Shown one piece after another: positions 22,046-32,825 of a stretch of DNA of 64,000 nucleotides. The notes below the pieces were generated by a model that saw only the letters and a program-made list of their open reading frames with translations, searched no databases and was not told the origin of the DNA. This stretch comes from Coenobita brevimanus (Eukaryota > Arthropoda > Malacostraca > Decapoda > Coenobitidae). Where the stretch lies: contig CM064653.1 in assembly GCA_032717465.1 (NCBI GenBank), positions 34,777,603-34,841,602 of the forward strand, given 5' to 3'. The translations under genes were made by a program, and so were the position numbers. Position 1 is the first letter of the stretch. Each line of letters begins with the position of its first letter.

Positions 22046-22705
22046 ATGGTGACCAAACCCCACATGCAACTGCCAAAATTTGATCCAAAACAGTACGACA
22101 TAAATGTATATCTGTCCATGATTAAGCCGATACTAGAGATAGGCTATGAGAATGACAGGGAAAAAATAGCTGTCATCCTGCCACACCTTGTTAAGGCAGT
22201 ATCGAGCACAGCCTCCAAGATCGTCCTGGAGCTAACATGGAAACAGTTTATACAAATCGTGAAGCAAGCAATCACGCCTTCATTGGGAAGAGTAGTAGCT
22301 CTGGCACAACTTGACGCCCTCACCTACGACGGAAACCTGGACAACACACTCATCCAGGCCATGCGACTCATCACGGCTGCCTACCTGGAGACCAATGCAG
22401 TCACACAGGAACAACACATATTCAGCATACTGTTGATGATCCTCCCCAGCACCGTAAGGGAGCATTTTATTATATATTACCTGTTTGGTGACCTTAGCAG
22501 AGATGTGCAACTCATACGGTGCCTCCTAGCTGCCCGCTCCACTCCCCAACATATTGGCTCAGTAAGCAAGTTCCCCACCCAAAGGGCAACACAGCACCAG
22601 AAGCAAAGAATGCCCCATTCCAACCAAACCCTTCGCCAACATCATCAGTACCCAGGGCACACCCTACAAAGAAGCACCCCAGCCCCAAAGAAAACCCAAA
22701 TCTGA
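22046..22705 (+). pseudogene. Gypsy gag-like ORF
   Basis: The first ATG after the primer site is at 22046 (a longer reading from 21986 would need GTG). The 219-codon frame encodes a helical, Leu/Ile-rich protein without Cys-His knuckles: QLPKFDPKQYDINVYLSMIKP, a RVVALAQLDALTYDG stretch and a HIFSILLMILPSTVREHF stretch, then a Gln/His/Pro-rich C-terminus. Size and position fit the capsid part of Gag, which packages RNA in cytoplasmic particles. The continuation (PWEFTACSCPLHDIREQQAARRRMP) lies in another frame at about 22715-22908, so the ORF has shifted or Gag ends here. Confidence 0.65.
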
Positions 22706-22943
22706 TATCTATCAATCCATGGGAATTCACCGCCTGCAGCTGCCCTCTCCATGACATCCGTGAACAACAGGCTGCTCGGCGCAGGATGCCCACCCAGGAG
22801 CAGCGCAAGGTATCGTCATTAGATGACGAAGGCACCGAGGGCGAAGCTTCACCCGCTGAGTACGCTGATTCTGTGGAAATAGAGCCAAAAGAGGACACAC
22901 CTCAGTAGATGGATTTTTAGGTCTGTCTCCACACCTTCCCACA

Positions 22944-23279
22944 ATGGCAGGGGTCATCTTGCAGAAATACCGCCCCCTAGTCTACGACAAGATGAGGCTG
23001 AGCGGGTTAAAGGGGAGGCTGCTGGTCAACACGGGAGCAGCTACATCGTGCCTCTACATGCAATTCTTCTCCCGCCACACCTCCACCTTTGGCGCACTCC
23101 TCCCCACCTTAGCCCACCTTGTTGACGCTGGGGATGGCCCCCTACCAATACGTGGGGAGAACCGGGCCCCGCGAGCCGACACCCACCAACAAGTTTCCTC
23201 CAAACACAAATTCATTGTGTTTGATTCAATCTACCATGCCTTCGATGGCTACCTGGGGCTGGACCTCCTTCAGAAATGA
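22944..23279 (+). pseudogene. Gypsy aspartic protease, catalytic Asp replaced
   Basis: The retropepsin active site is recognisable as LLVNTGAATSCLY, where the family has D-T/S-G-A; Asn (AAC) stands in place of the catalytic Asp (GAC). The distal ILGLDLL-type motif is present as GYLGLDLLQK. Protease normally cleaves Gag-Pol. With the Asp lost it should be inactive. A Pro-rich region without recognised domains follows at 23280-23940. Confidence 0.7.
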
Positions 23280-23945
23280 CACACAAACATAGACTGCCAC
23301 AAGTGCTGCCTCCAATTTCAAAAACCTCGAGGCCCGCCCCGCCCGCCCAGCCACTTTGCACGTGCATGCCCCCTACCCCCCCCACCCTATCCTCCACCCT
23401 AGCCAAACTCACCCCTTGTCCGCCCCGTCCTCTTCCCCCCCCCCCCTTCCATGCAACCATCGCTTCCACCCTGACCATTCTCTCCCCCAACACAAGGCCT
23501 GACTACGACTGAACAGACCCACAGGTACCTCTGTCCTGTTCTCCTCCAACCTACCACCCGGGACCTTCTCCTCCTGCCTGATGTCACCCACCTTCCTCCC
23601 CCCCCCAGCCTCGGTGCAGTACGCATTGCAAACCTCTCCACCGCACCAATCACCCTCCCCTGAGGAATAGTGGTGGGAGAAATGGAGGAAGCCGAGCCTT
23701 GTGAAAATCACCGCCGTCCCCTGCCACCCTACCCTCTCTACCCGACCACCTCTCACCTCATCAACCAAACAGCCTCCGACAACTCCTCCTGGACTTCCAA
23801 GACCTATTTTTAATCCGGACCAGCGGACATCGGCCACACCACCTACCTCCACCACGAGATCCACACCTCGGGGCCGCCCATTTGCCAACCTTCACGGAGA
23901 AAAAACCCTAAATAGTGGGCATAAGAATACCGGCAGGTCCAGGAC
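23280..23945 (+). other. Pro-rich spacer between protease and RT
   Basis: Very C-rich on the plus strand (runs of C at 23437-23446 and 23599-23606) with frame breaks. Fragments such as LLLDFQDLFL and TEKKP match the usual lead-in to a Gypsy RT in position only. No other gene is seen; the minus-strand Gly/Arg-rich frames are composition artefacts. Confidence 0.5.
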
Positions 23946-24600
23946 ATGCTCAATGCCAGCATTATCTCCCCCTCCACCATCCCCTGGTTCTCACCTGTCG
24001 TCCTTGTCAAAAAAAAAGGACGCACTGTGCACTTTTGCGTCGATTATATGAGACTTAAAAACATGACCACAGAGGACGTTACCCCATTACCCAGGATAGA
24101 CGATTCCCTTGACTCTCTATACAGGTCGTCATAGTTCTCCACCCTAGATCTACAGTCAGGGTATGGGCAAGTCTCTGTCCACCCCGAGGACTGAGAAAGA
24201 CAGCATTCTTCACCAGTAATGGCAAACATTACGAATTCAGTGTCCTCCCATTTGGACTCTTCAACGCCTCCGCCACATTCTCCCGACTGATGGAGTCAGT
24301 CCTCAGCAGCCTTAGCTGGGAAATTTGCTTGGTGTACATGGACGACGTAATTGTTTTCAACAGGACACGGGCCGACCACCTCCAGTGCCTTAAGTAGGTC
24401 TTCCGGCATATCCGCCATACAGGGTTCAAGCTCAGGCTTTCTAAATGCGTCCTGGCTGAATGGTCCGTCTCCTTTCTAGGCCACATAATACGGCAGAAGA
24501 CATCTCACCCGACTCCGACAAACTGCGAGCCATCGCAGACCTCCGTCTACCTAAAGATGTCCAAGACATGCCCGCTTTCCTCTGACTCACCTCTTAGTAC
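23946..24600 (+). pseudogene. Gypsy reverse transcriptase, broken
   Basis: Consecutive RT blocks survive in two frames: IISPSTIPWFSPVVLVKKK, VDYMRLKNMT and PLPRIDDSLDSL (23946-24131), a TAG, then STLDLQSGYGQVSV, a shift near 24190, KTAFFTSNG, LPFGLFNASATFSRLM and the catalytic YMDDV (24335-24346). A further TAG lies at 24395. FKLRLSKC and SFLGHII follow. The order and motifs are Ty3/Gypsy RT. Confidence 0.85.
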
Positions 24601-25005
24601 CGGCGCTTCGTCAAGGGTTTCGCTGACATTGCAAAACCTTTGCACAACCTAACTAAAAATGGCGAACCACTTACTTGGACTAAGGACTGCATCACCGCCT
24701 TTTACACCCTCAAGTCAAAACTCATCACCGCCCCAGTTGTCGCCTTCCCCGACTACGCCTTACCTTTCTGCCTATGTGTGGACGTGTCCTTAGTGGCAGT
24801 CGGTGCCGTCCTGGTCCTGGTACAAGAGGGACAAGAACACATAATCGCAAGTACCAGTCTCACCCTCAACCAAGCCGAGAAGAACTATGCCGCCACCAAG
24901 CGTGAATGCTTAGGCATTATATGGGCCCTTGACCATTTCTGGGCCTACCTTTCTGGCACCCATGTCACAATAATCACAGACCACCAGGCCCTCCAGTGGC
25001 TATGA
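24601..25005 (+). pseudogene. Gypsy RNase H domain
   Basis: Follows RT as in all Ty3/Gypsy elements. The tether block PLTWTKDCITAFYTLKSKL precedes VDVSLVAVGAVL, NYAATKRECLGIIWAL (catalytic Glu) and ITDHQALQWL (catalytic Asp), then a TGA. The first acidic position reads CVDVSLVA where most families have D-A-S, so the Asp may be displaced or mutated by one codon. It removes RNA from the RNA-DNA hybrid. Confidence 0.8.
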
Positions 25006-25249
25006 CAATTCAACACCACCAACGCCCAACTCATTAGAAGGAGAGACGCACTGGAAGAGATTGACTTTGAATTTGCCTATAGGCCAGGTAAACTACATAC
25101 AAATGCCAGTACCTTATTCCGCTTGCCCATCAGTTCCATCAACACCACCCCTGGCCTTATACAACAATGGCAGGACAAGGAACGCCCACCCTGGATATCA
25201 CCCCAAGTGTTCTCCAAACTCAGCAGGCATGGCAATTACCTGTTTACCC

Positions 25250-26241
25250 AAGACGGACACAGTCCTCGACCCCGACACCGCCCTCGATGCCATGACTCAC
25301 CTACACTCAAATAATGACATCCACCTCGGCACAAAAAAGCTCTTACAAGTGTTCAGTGACACCTACTGGACCCCTGGGCCTGCCAACTGGCCAAGCAAGT
25401 CATCCAAGCCTGCCGAGCCTGCTCCCTGGGTAAAGACATCACCCACACACCCAGCCTGTCGAGAAAAATCAGCGCCCACAAGCCTTGGCAACTACTATCC
25501 TTAGACATCGACGACCCCGTACCCTCCAAAGCTGGGTACAAATACATTATAACATTCGTGGATGTATACTTCAAGTTCCCCATTGCCTGCCCCGCCAAGG
25601 AGCACCACGCAGAGGCCGTGGCCAACGCACTCGTCCACCACGTTTTTCCCTACTTTGGAATTCCCCAAGCCCTGCACTACGACAATGCCCCCATATTTAC
25701 CAGAAATATCTGGAAAGAACTAGCCACCTTGTCCGGTTACCAGATCTCCCACTACTCTCCCTACTGGCCCCAAGGGAACAGAGTATGTGAAAGGAGCAGT
25801 CGCATCCGCCTCAACCAAGTGCGGGCTCAAGTACAGGAAATGGGCAACGAGGATTGGCCTGCACACGTTAAAATAATACAGCAGGGCTTGAACACCTGCC
25901 TGAGTGACAATGGTATCACTCCCACGAATGAGTGTTCAGAGAAACCCCCCTCTTCCTTCCCCTCTGACACCACCTCCAACCACCCTCCCCATCCCCCACC
26001 TCTTGACCCCCTTCACCGCCTCAAAAGGCAATTACACCACCTGCAAAAACATCAGGATCTCCAGCCAAACATCACACAACCCAGCCCCTACAAAACCAGA
26101 GATTCAGCAGTGGTGCCACGTCTCCCAACCCCAAATAAAATCTCACCACGACTCGAGGGGTCTTACGCCATCGTCAACTTCCCCAACCCCTATCAAATGA
26201 CTATACAACACCATGGCAAGACAGGAACATATCACATATAA
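25250..26241 (+). pseudogene. Gypsy integrase
   Basis: An N-terminal HHCC finger is visible as IHLGTKKL and ACRACSLG (about 25318-25430). The core has LSLDIDDP (first Asp), LHYDNAPIF (second Asp) and PYWPQGNRVCERSS (catalytic Glu), with WPAHVKIIQQGLN after it. The core frame is open from 25558 to 26241 while the finger lies in another frame. Integrase inserts the cDNA, producing the 5-bp target duplication seen at the ends. Confidence 0.82.
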
Positions 26242-27542
26242 CACCATGGCAAGACAGGAACGTATCACAACTGCCACGTGCAACCATTCTGTGTGTCACA
26301 TGAAAACACTTGACCAGGCCGCACCTATTCCACCCCACACCACACCGCACCACCACCTCCTGTCTTCCTAGAACACACATCTGACTCATACACCTATTCC
26401 TTCACATCCTCCTCCTCCTCTTCACTGTCGTCCACCCCCCCCCACCCACCAACACCCCTCCCACCCCTCCTTCCCCCAATGCCACACCATCTTCCCTCCT
26501 ACCCCACCTTCCCCCAATGCCACACCATCCTCACGGGGTCCTAATGCTTCACTGGCGACCTAACCTGCCGCCTCACCTCCCGCCACCACGTTGCCTCCCC
26601 CCAACATGCAGGACAATGCCCTGGAACACCCCCACCCACCTCCCGCCACCTCACCACAAGAACCGCACCACGCAAAGCCTACCACCCCTCCCATACCCAC
26701 GACAAACCCTCCACACCACTCCACTCTCCACCCTCCACCCATGCCATACCACACCCCCACCATCTGCCCACCCTCACAACCACCAGCGCTCACTCACCAC
26801 CACCCACACGACCGACCTGCCACCCACGTACAGCCAATGCACCCCATGCAATGACCACACCAGCCCCCACCCTCACACACCCCACCCACATACACACCCC
26901 ACACCCCAACGCCACAGCCACAGCCACACCACGTACTCCCCCATCAGGACATTCAACCACACACAAGCATACCACGTGTACTCACTACTTCACCACCAAC
27001 ACCAGTTCTCACCACCACTACAGCCAGATCTGGGCGCCCCTCCCGCCCACCAGCCTGATACAACACCACGCCTTCCCATATGCCCCCAACATCCCCACAA
27101 CCACCCCCAACACAACCCCCATCACACTGAGACCACCAGGCGTAGTGGAAATTTCCACCCGCCCAATTCCCCAGAGAGAGGACTCTCACCTGCCACAGGG
27201 GCCCCCATAAAACCCTGGCCACCTCGCCCCTCGCCAGCATTCATCCGGGGAGACTTGACCACTCACCACTACCAGAGCTGAAGATACGATGCACCACCTG
27301 GTCCCCCACACAAGGGCGCCCCCACAGAATCCAGGGAACAGTCGAACTGCTCCGCCTCCTCCGTCGGGTGCTACACACCTCCACCCTCCACATCACCTAC
27401 GTCCCCCACCAGGAGCCTAGCCAGCTCACTCACCACTAGACCACTCTCCTCCGCCACCTCACACTCACACATCAGACATTCACCTTCGGACATGTACCAC
27501 CTCCAGCCACAGGGACGTGACTTTTTCCCCCGCCGACGGTGG
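26242..27542 (+). other. C-rich, G-poor region before the 3' LTR
   Basis: The plus strand is dominated by C and A (CCACCC, CACAC and CCTCC runs) with very few G over about 1.2 kb. Plus-strand frames stay open (26517-27281, His/Pro/Thr-rich) because stop codons need T or G. This may be a decayed third ORF or an untranslated region. No clear polypurine tract precedes the 3' LTR. Confidence 0.6.
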
Positions 27543-27585
27543 TCAAATGCCCACACCCCCGAGACACCCAGGGAAGGGTGTCTCA

Positions 27586-27735
27586 ACACCCACCCCGGGA
27601 AGGCCCCACGGCCCCACACCCACCCTGGGAAGGCCCCATGGCCCCACACCCACCCCGGGAAGGCCCCATGGCCCCACACCCACCCCGGGAAGGCCCCACG
27701 GCCCCACACCCACCCCAGGAAGACACCATGGAGGG
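27586..27735. repeat. 30-bp minisatellite, five units
   Basis: Units of 30 bp (CACCCACCCCGGGAAGGCCC plus CAYGGCCCCA) occur about five times, the last decayed. One frame reads a decapeptide HPPREGPTAP repeatedly. The 5' LTR holds only about two such units at 13165-13225, so copy number changed after or during integration. Confidence 0.88.
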
Positions 27736-27889
27736 GCATATGAAGAGAGCATTGGACCCGAGTGAGACGGGCTTAGGTGGCCATGGACCGATGCCCCTAT
27801 TTCATGGAACACGACCACCTGCAGGAGAGCAGTCCCGGCCAACTACATTGCAGCCGGAACAGCCCTCGCCAGGATTGGGGTGGGACTTG

Positions 27890-28420
27890 TCCACAGACAG
27901 TCCCAAGCAGCACCGTGGGAACGGCCACTGCACATACCGGAGAAGGGACGGCCACTGTATGCCCTTCAGCTGTTGCCCCCTGCAGCACCATGGTAACGGC
28001 CACTATATGTACCGGGGAAGAGCCAGCCACTGTATGTCCTTCAGCCACAGCCACCCCTGGAACCAGCACCACGGTAACAGCCACTGTATGTACCAGGGAA
28101 GGGACGGCCACTGTACACCCTTTGTCTGCCTCCTCCTTAGGGAACTGCACCGCGGTAATGGCCACTGTACTTACTGGGGAAGGGACGGCCACTGTACGCC
28201 CTTCAGCTGTTGCCCCTGCAGCACCATGATAACGGCCACTGTATGTACCAGGAAAGGGACAGCAACTGTACGCCCTACCGAGGTAACGGCCACAGTACAT
28301 ACTGGGGAGGGGACGGCCACTGCACGCCCTTCAGCTGTTGTTCCTAAGGTCCATGGAACCATGGTAATGGCCTCTGTATGTACCGGGGAAGGGACGGCCA
28401 CTGTACGCCCTTCGTCCACG
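27890..28420. repeat. LTR minisatellite in the 3' LTR, about seven units
   Basis: GGGACGGCCACTGTACGCCC-type blocks recur at about 27945, 28019, 28101, 28182, 28256, 28317 and 28391, a spacing mostly of 74-81 bp. Same unit as 13380-13880. Confidence 0.82.
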
Positions 28421-29528
28421 ACCCTTGGAACTACCTCTCCGGAAGAAGTCCCTGGCTCGGTCCACCACCCATTTGGAGGCCGAGTGGGACGTCTCTCTCC
28501 TCACAGGTGCAGCCCTTCAAAGGAGCTGCAGCTTGAGCTGTGGCAAGGACCTCTCCCGGACCTGGGGATTCATGCCTTACGGATCGCCCCTGGATGACGC
28601 CCGTCGCTGACGGACCCCGCAGGGAAGGGACACCACAGGCAGCTCCTGACGGCGTTCCAAACAAGTGGTGACCGCAGCCCTCAGCACTCCAGGGACACCC
28701 CCAGGATCTGGGGGCTTGACCTCCCAAGCCCTAGTTCCAGACGACCCTCTGCCAGGCGCCGATGCAGACAGGTGTGCCTATTGGCCCTGTTTGGTCCCAG
28801 TCCTGAGGGCCACGTGGCAGGTAGAGGCCCCACCAGGAAAGGGCCTCCCTGTATGCCGACCTGCAGCCCCAGCCAGACAACCTCACCCCTGGCAGTAGTC
28901 CCATGCCTCCTGAGGGAGGACATGCCTGACGACCTGCCTACCACGCCCGGGCACCACCTGTAACCTACCCAGGCCCAACAGTCCGGGAAAATTGGACAGT
29001 ATATTTCCCTTTGTTTAGTGTATATGTATGATGAAACCTGACAGTTCCTCTAGTATCCCAACCAAATAATATCATGTTCTCCCAGGCCTTACAGTATCTG
29101 TATCTATTTGGTCACTCACTGTTGTTTATATCTAGCCCTAACAGTGTCCTTATCCATTGGGCCATATAGTGTCACGTATACTCGGGCCTAACATTGTTAT
29201 ATCCATCTGGCCAAATACCATTGTACATACCCAGGTCCATCCGTGTCCAAATCCAGCAGGCCATATGATATTTATGAGAAATGGAGCCTGACAGTGTTCA
29301 TATCCACCTGGCCATATGTTATTGTAACATCAAGTATAGCGTGTTTATAGCTAGGCTTGTCAGTGTTCATATCGATCGGGCCGCATATTATTGTGTCTGT
29401 CGAGGCCTGACAGTGTCCCTCCCTACATACCTATATTATTACCAAAGCCTGACTGTGTCTGTATAATATTATGTATAGTATATACTTGTTGTGTATTGTT
29501 AAAGATCTGAATCTAGGCAATATATGTA

Positions 29529-30185
29529 CAGTCACTACTCGTTTTACGATGGTATTACGTCAGGTCATACCTTATCGTATGCTGATTTTATCGTAAATCG
29601 AGAGATTGAGACAAATTATAAAAGGGAGGTTATGTCAGCTCAGCTTCCCAAAGTCACCTAATCAAGACTGAACCATAAATGACAGCCCACCTTCATTCCT
29701 CCCTGTGTTGGTCCAAGTCGTCCCCCCATGAGGCTGGAGGACAGCCTGTGCTTACAGGCAGAAGTGGTCAGCCTCTGAGTCAGACAGGAACAGGTTAGGG
29801 GGAGGCGAATCCGGCCCATACCTGCACCAACCATAGCACTGTGGCCTACACTGGCACTGACCTTACCACTGGGCACACAAATCCACAGTACTGTAGTACG
29901 ATGTTTGGCTGAGAGGTAATGATAACAGAGGGGCACACATGAACAAATTGAAAAGACAGGGCTTTGAAGGAGTGGCGGGACCTGAACCATAACATTGTGC
30001 TGCACGCTGTGGCCGCCATCTTGCCTGAGACAAGTGACGGTCACCTTGCATGTGCCTGGCGCTTTCCGATGGCAAAATCGTTATAGCGGGAAACTTATTG
30101 TAAATCAAATTTTGGAGTGGAACTTTTCTATTATCGTTGTAGCGAATTATCGTAAACCGAATCAACGTAAAACGAGTAGTGACTC
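29529..30185. mobile_element. TA-flanked TIR element in the 3' LTR
   Basis: The left end CAGTCACTACTCGTTTTACG follows TA (29527-29528). The right end CGTAAAACGAGTAGTGACTC precedes TA (30186-30187). It is about 657 bp with no transposase, so it is a MITE-like Tigger/pogo relative. Sub-terminal repeats of TTATCGTA and ATCGTAAA-type words occur near both ends. Confidence 0.87.
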
Positions 30186-30497
30186 TATAAGGTTGGTCTG
30201 CCGAGTTTTTATACCCTGTTCCTCTGGTAGTGTGTTCTAGTTCCGGTCTTGAAAGAGAACTTCGCTCAGTAGCTAGTGTTCTTAGGACGAGAAGTCGACC
30301 TAAAAACACCTAGCGTAACAGTTACCTTCTCTTACCAAAAAATTTCCTCCTTTATTATGATCACGCTCTTTAAGCTGTACCTATGATGTTTCTGGCATAA
30401 TGGAAGAAACCTACTCAACGTACTAAAAAGTGGATTTTATTTCCCAGTTTTCCAACTGGAACCCAGGTTAGGTTAGGTTAAATTATTAGGTAGTTAA

Positions 30498-31669
30498 TCC
30501 TTTAACCGCGGGCTTGTTTTGCTTTTTCTTGCGGTTCCCGCGGGCATATTCATGCTCCGACAGACTCCCTAAAAATATTTGCCAAAAATCAGTTATGTCT
30601 AGGAACCACATAAACAACCCTTGCTTGCTTTAGCAAAGGTAAAAACTACTGTATACTGTGGTTTTCATGTTTTTTTCTCTTTATTCACTATTAATGTGTT
30701 ACTTTAAATGTTTAAACATAAGGATATTTCATGTATGTGAGTACTAAGGTGTGTGTATGTGAGAGTTTAGGCACGTCTGGGAACGTATCCCCATTGACTC
30801 CATGTTATAATGGGATTGCTATATGAAGGGTTGCTTTACAATGGGGTTTTCAGGAACGGAACCCCATCGTATAATGAGGGATTACTGTATATTTATTACG
30901 AAAATAGATTATACGGCATATTTCAAGGGGAAATAAACAGCGAAAATTAGCGTATGAGTGCACGTGAGGTGTTGTCAGGTGATAATTAGCCAATTCCAGG
31001 TGTATGGCACTATCACTTACCTTATTTCTTTTTTGTATATATTATTTGGTATAAGAATAGGGCATAGGGCTTATTTCAATGGATGAAATCAGTGGAAAAT
31101 TCCAGGGAAGATTTACTTAACGTAGAATACAGTGTGGTGGCCTGCAATAATTAGGTAGTTCCAGGTGAATGTAAATATCACTTAGGCTTCTCCCCTCCTT
31201 TCTTATATATATTTTTATTACGAGAATAGATTATACGGCATATTTCAAGGGGAAACAAACAGCGAAAATTAGCGAACGAGTGCACGTGAGGTGTTGTTAG
31301 GTGATAATTAGCTAATTCTAGGTGTATGGCACTCACTTACCTTATTTCTTTCTTGTATATATTATTTGGAATAAGAATAGGGCATAGGGCTTATTTCAAT
31401 GAATGAAATCAGTGAAAAATTCCAGGGAAGATTTACTTAGCGTAACACGGCCGGGCAGGCGAGAGGATAGGGTAATGGAGGGGAGGTAGGGAGGGGAGTC
31501 AAGAACGGGGAGAAATGGCTAAATTGTCAACAGTGGATGGGAGTACAGAAGAGATTAGGAGTGCTGACTAGTGTTGGACATTGGCAGTACTGATAGATGA
31601 TAAGTGACTCCCCGCGGTATGATCCCTTGCTCCCAAGCGTCACAAAAGTGACACCCTGCGGTTAAGGGG
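30498..31669. mobile_element. piggyBac-type MITE, TTAA-flanked, family B copy 1
   Basis: TTAA at 30494-30497 and 31670-31673. Termini are TCCTTTAACCGCGGGC and (right end reversed) CCCCTTAACCGCAGGG. It is inserted in the outer family-A element. The body contains an internal direct repeat of about 320 bp (AATAGATTATACGGCATATT at 30904 and 31224). It shares the body and right end with 53879-56281. No ORF. Confidence 0.85.
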
Positions 31670-31921
31670 TTAAGCAAGTTTAGGCTAGGTTAAGTTATCA
31701 GTCGCCTCACCAAACTCCACCCTACCACCCTTGTGATCGAGTTGTGAGCGGCTGTGGGTGGGGGCAGACTCACGCTTATTAACCCGTGCCTCGCTCGCTA
31801 GCAACCAGATGTTCCTGTTTAAACCGGAGCTATCGTATGGATAATTCTATGTATTACAGTACCACAGAACAATTCGGTCATGGCCCAGACATACTGAAAC
31901 CTGGATAATCGAACTTTCACT

Positions 31922-32302
<381 letters not shown>

Positions 32303-32825
32303 TAAAATCTCAAATTTTGATGGACATATGTACCAAAAAACCGTATCTAAATTCAAAATATCGATATTTAAACTGAACTTCTTTTGGGAAAAATCAATTT
32401 GGGTCCAGGGCCTCCCAGCTTCACTACGTAAAATCATGATTTTTTGCCCACACTCCCTGTAAACTTTATGAACTATAAATGTGGTCAAGTAACTGTAGTT
32501 CTGCACTGTATTTCCATACTGTACTGTAGTGTAGAATACAGCAAAATTTGTTACAGTTTGTCAGTATCCTGTCACAGTTTTTATTACGGCAGTTACAGCA
32601 CACTGTACAGTACAGTACTAACCTTAGGTTATGGAATATTATCACTTGGCTGGCTGATGTTGGTGGTGTGTGGCAGGGTTGGACTACTTAGTTGAAGTAG
32701 CCTCCTCTGTGGAGGTATCCAACCCAAATTCCTCAAAATGAAAATCATCCTTGAGTATCTGGACATCTGCATTGTCAACATCTTCTTCCTCACCCTCTTG
32801 GATGGTTATATCTTGCAACACCCTA

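Larger units (their letters stand above)
13127..30320 (+). mobile_element. Ty3/Gypsy LTR retrotransposon, full-length but nested and degraded
   Basis: LTRs begin TGAAAT/TCAAAT and end AACA. The order LTR, primer site, gag, protease, RT, RNase H, integrase, C-rich region, LTR is that of Ty3/Gypsy (integrase after RNase H). Without nested insertions the LTRs are about 2.05-2.1 kb and the element about 9.7 kb. The two LTRs have diverged by many substitutions and a differing minisatellite copy number, and pol carries frameshifts and stops, so it is inactive. Its 5' LTR carries LINE-A copy 2 and family-A copy 2. Its 3' LTR carries a different TA-flanked element. Confidence 0.85.
27543..30320 (+). 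repeat. Gypsy 3' LTR (one insertion)
   Basis: Aligns with the 5' LTR from TCAAATGCCCACAC to AGCGTAACA. Without the 29529-30185 insertion it is about 2.1 kb. The CCTGACAGTGTCC and GGCCATATG blocks recur at 29034-29440. It differs from the 5' LTR by many substitutions and by three extra 30-bp units near its start. The long frames across it (for example 27539-28597) are not genes. Confidence 0.83.
11141..31921. mobile_element. family-A Tigger/pogo-like TIR element, copy 1 (outer host of the nest)
   Basis: Left terminus CAGAGATAGCCCGATTATCC follows a TA at 11139-11140. The right end (GGATAATCGAACTTTCACT near 31921) is its inverted counterpart. The family-A body occupies 11141-13126 and 30326-31921 and is interrupted by the Gypsy element. 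It matches copy 2 (19302-21834) block by block, including GGTTAGGTTAGGTTAAATTA tracts and internal repeats of a roughly 600-bp unit with GAACAAAGAATGTGGAACT. No transposase is readable, so it is non-autonomous. TA duplication and a CAG start fit Tigger/pogo families. A TTAA-flanked element (30498-31669) is also inserted in it. Confidence 0.78.

Noticed and set aside
26517..27281. 254-codon His/Pro/Thr ORF as an env gene
   Set aside because: No signal peptide, membrane span or Cys pattern; open because the strand has few G and T.
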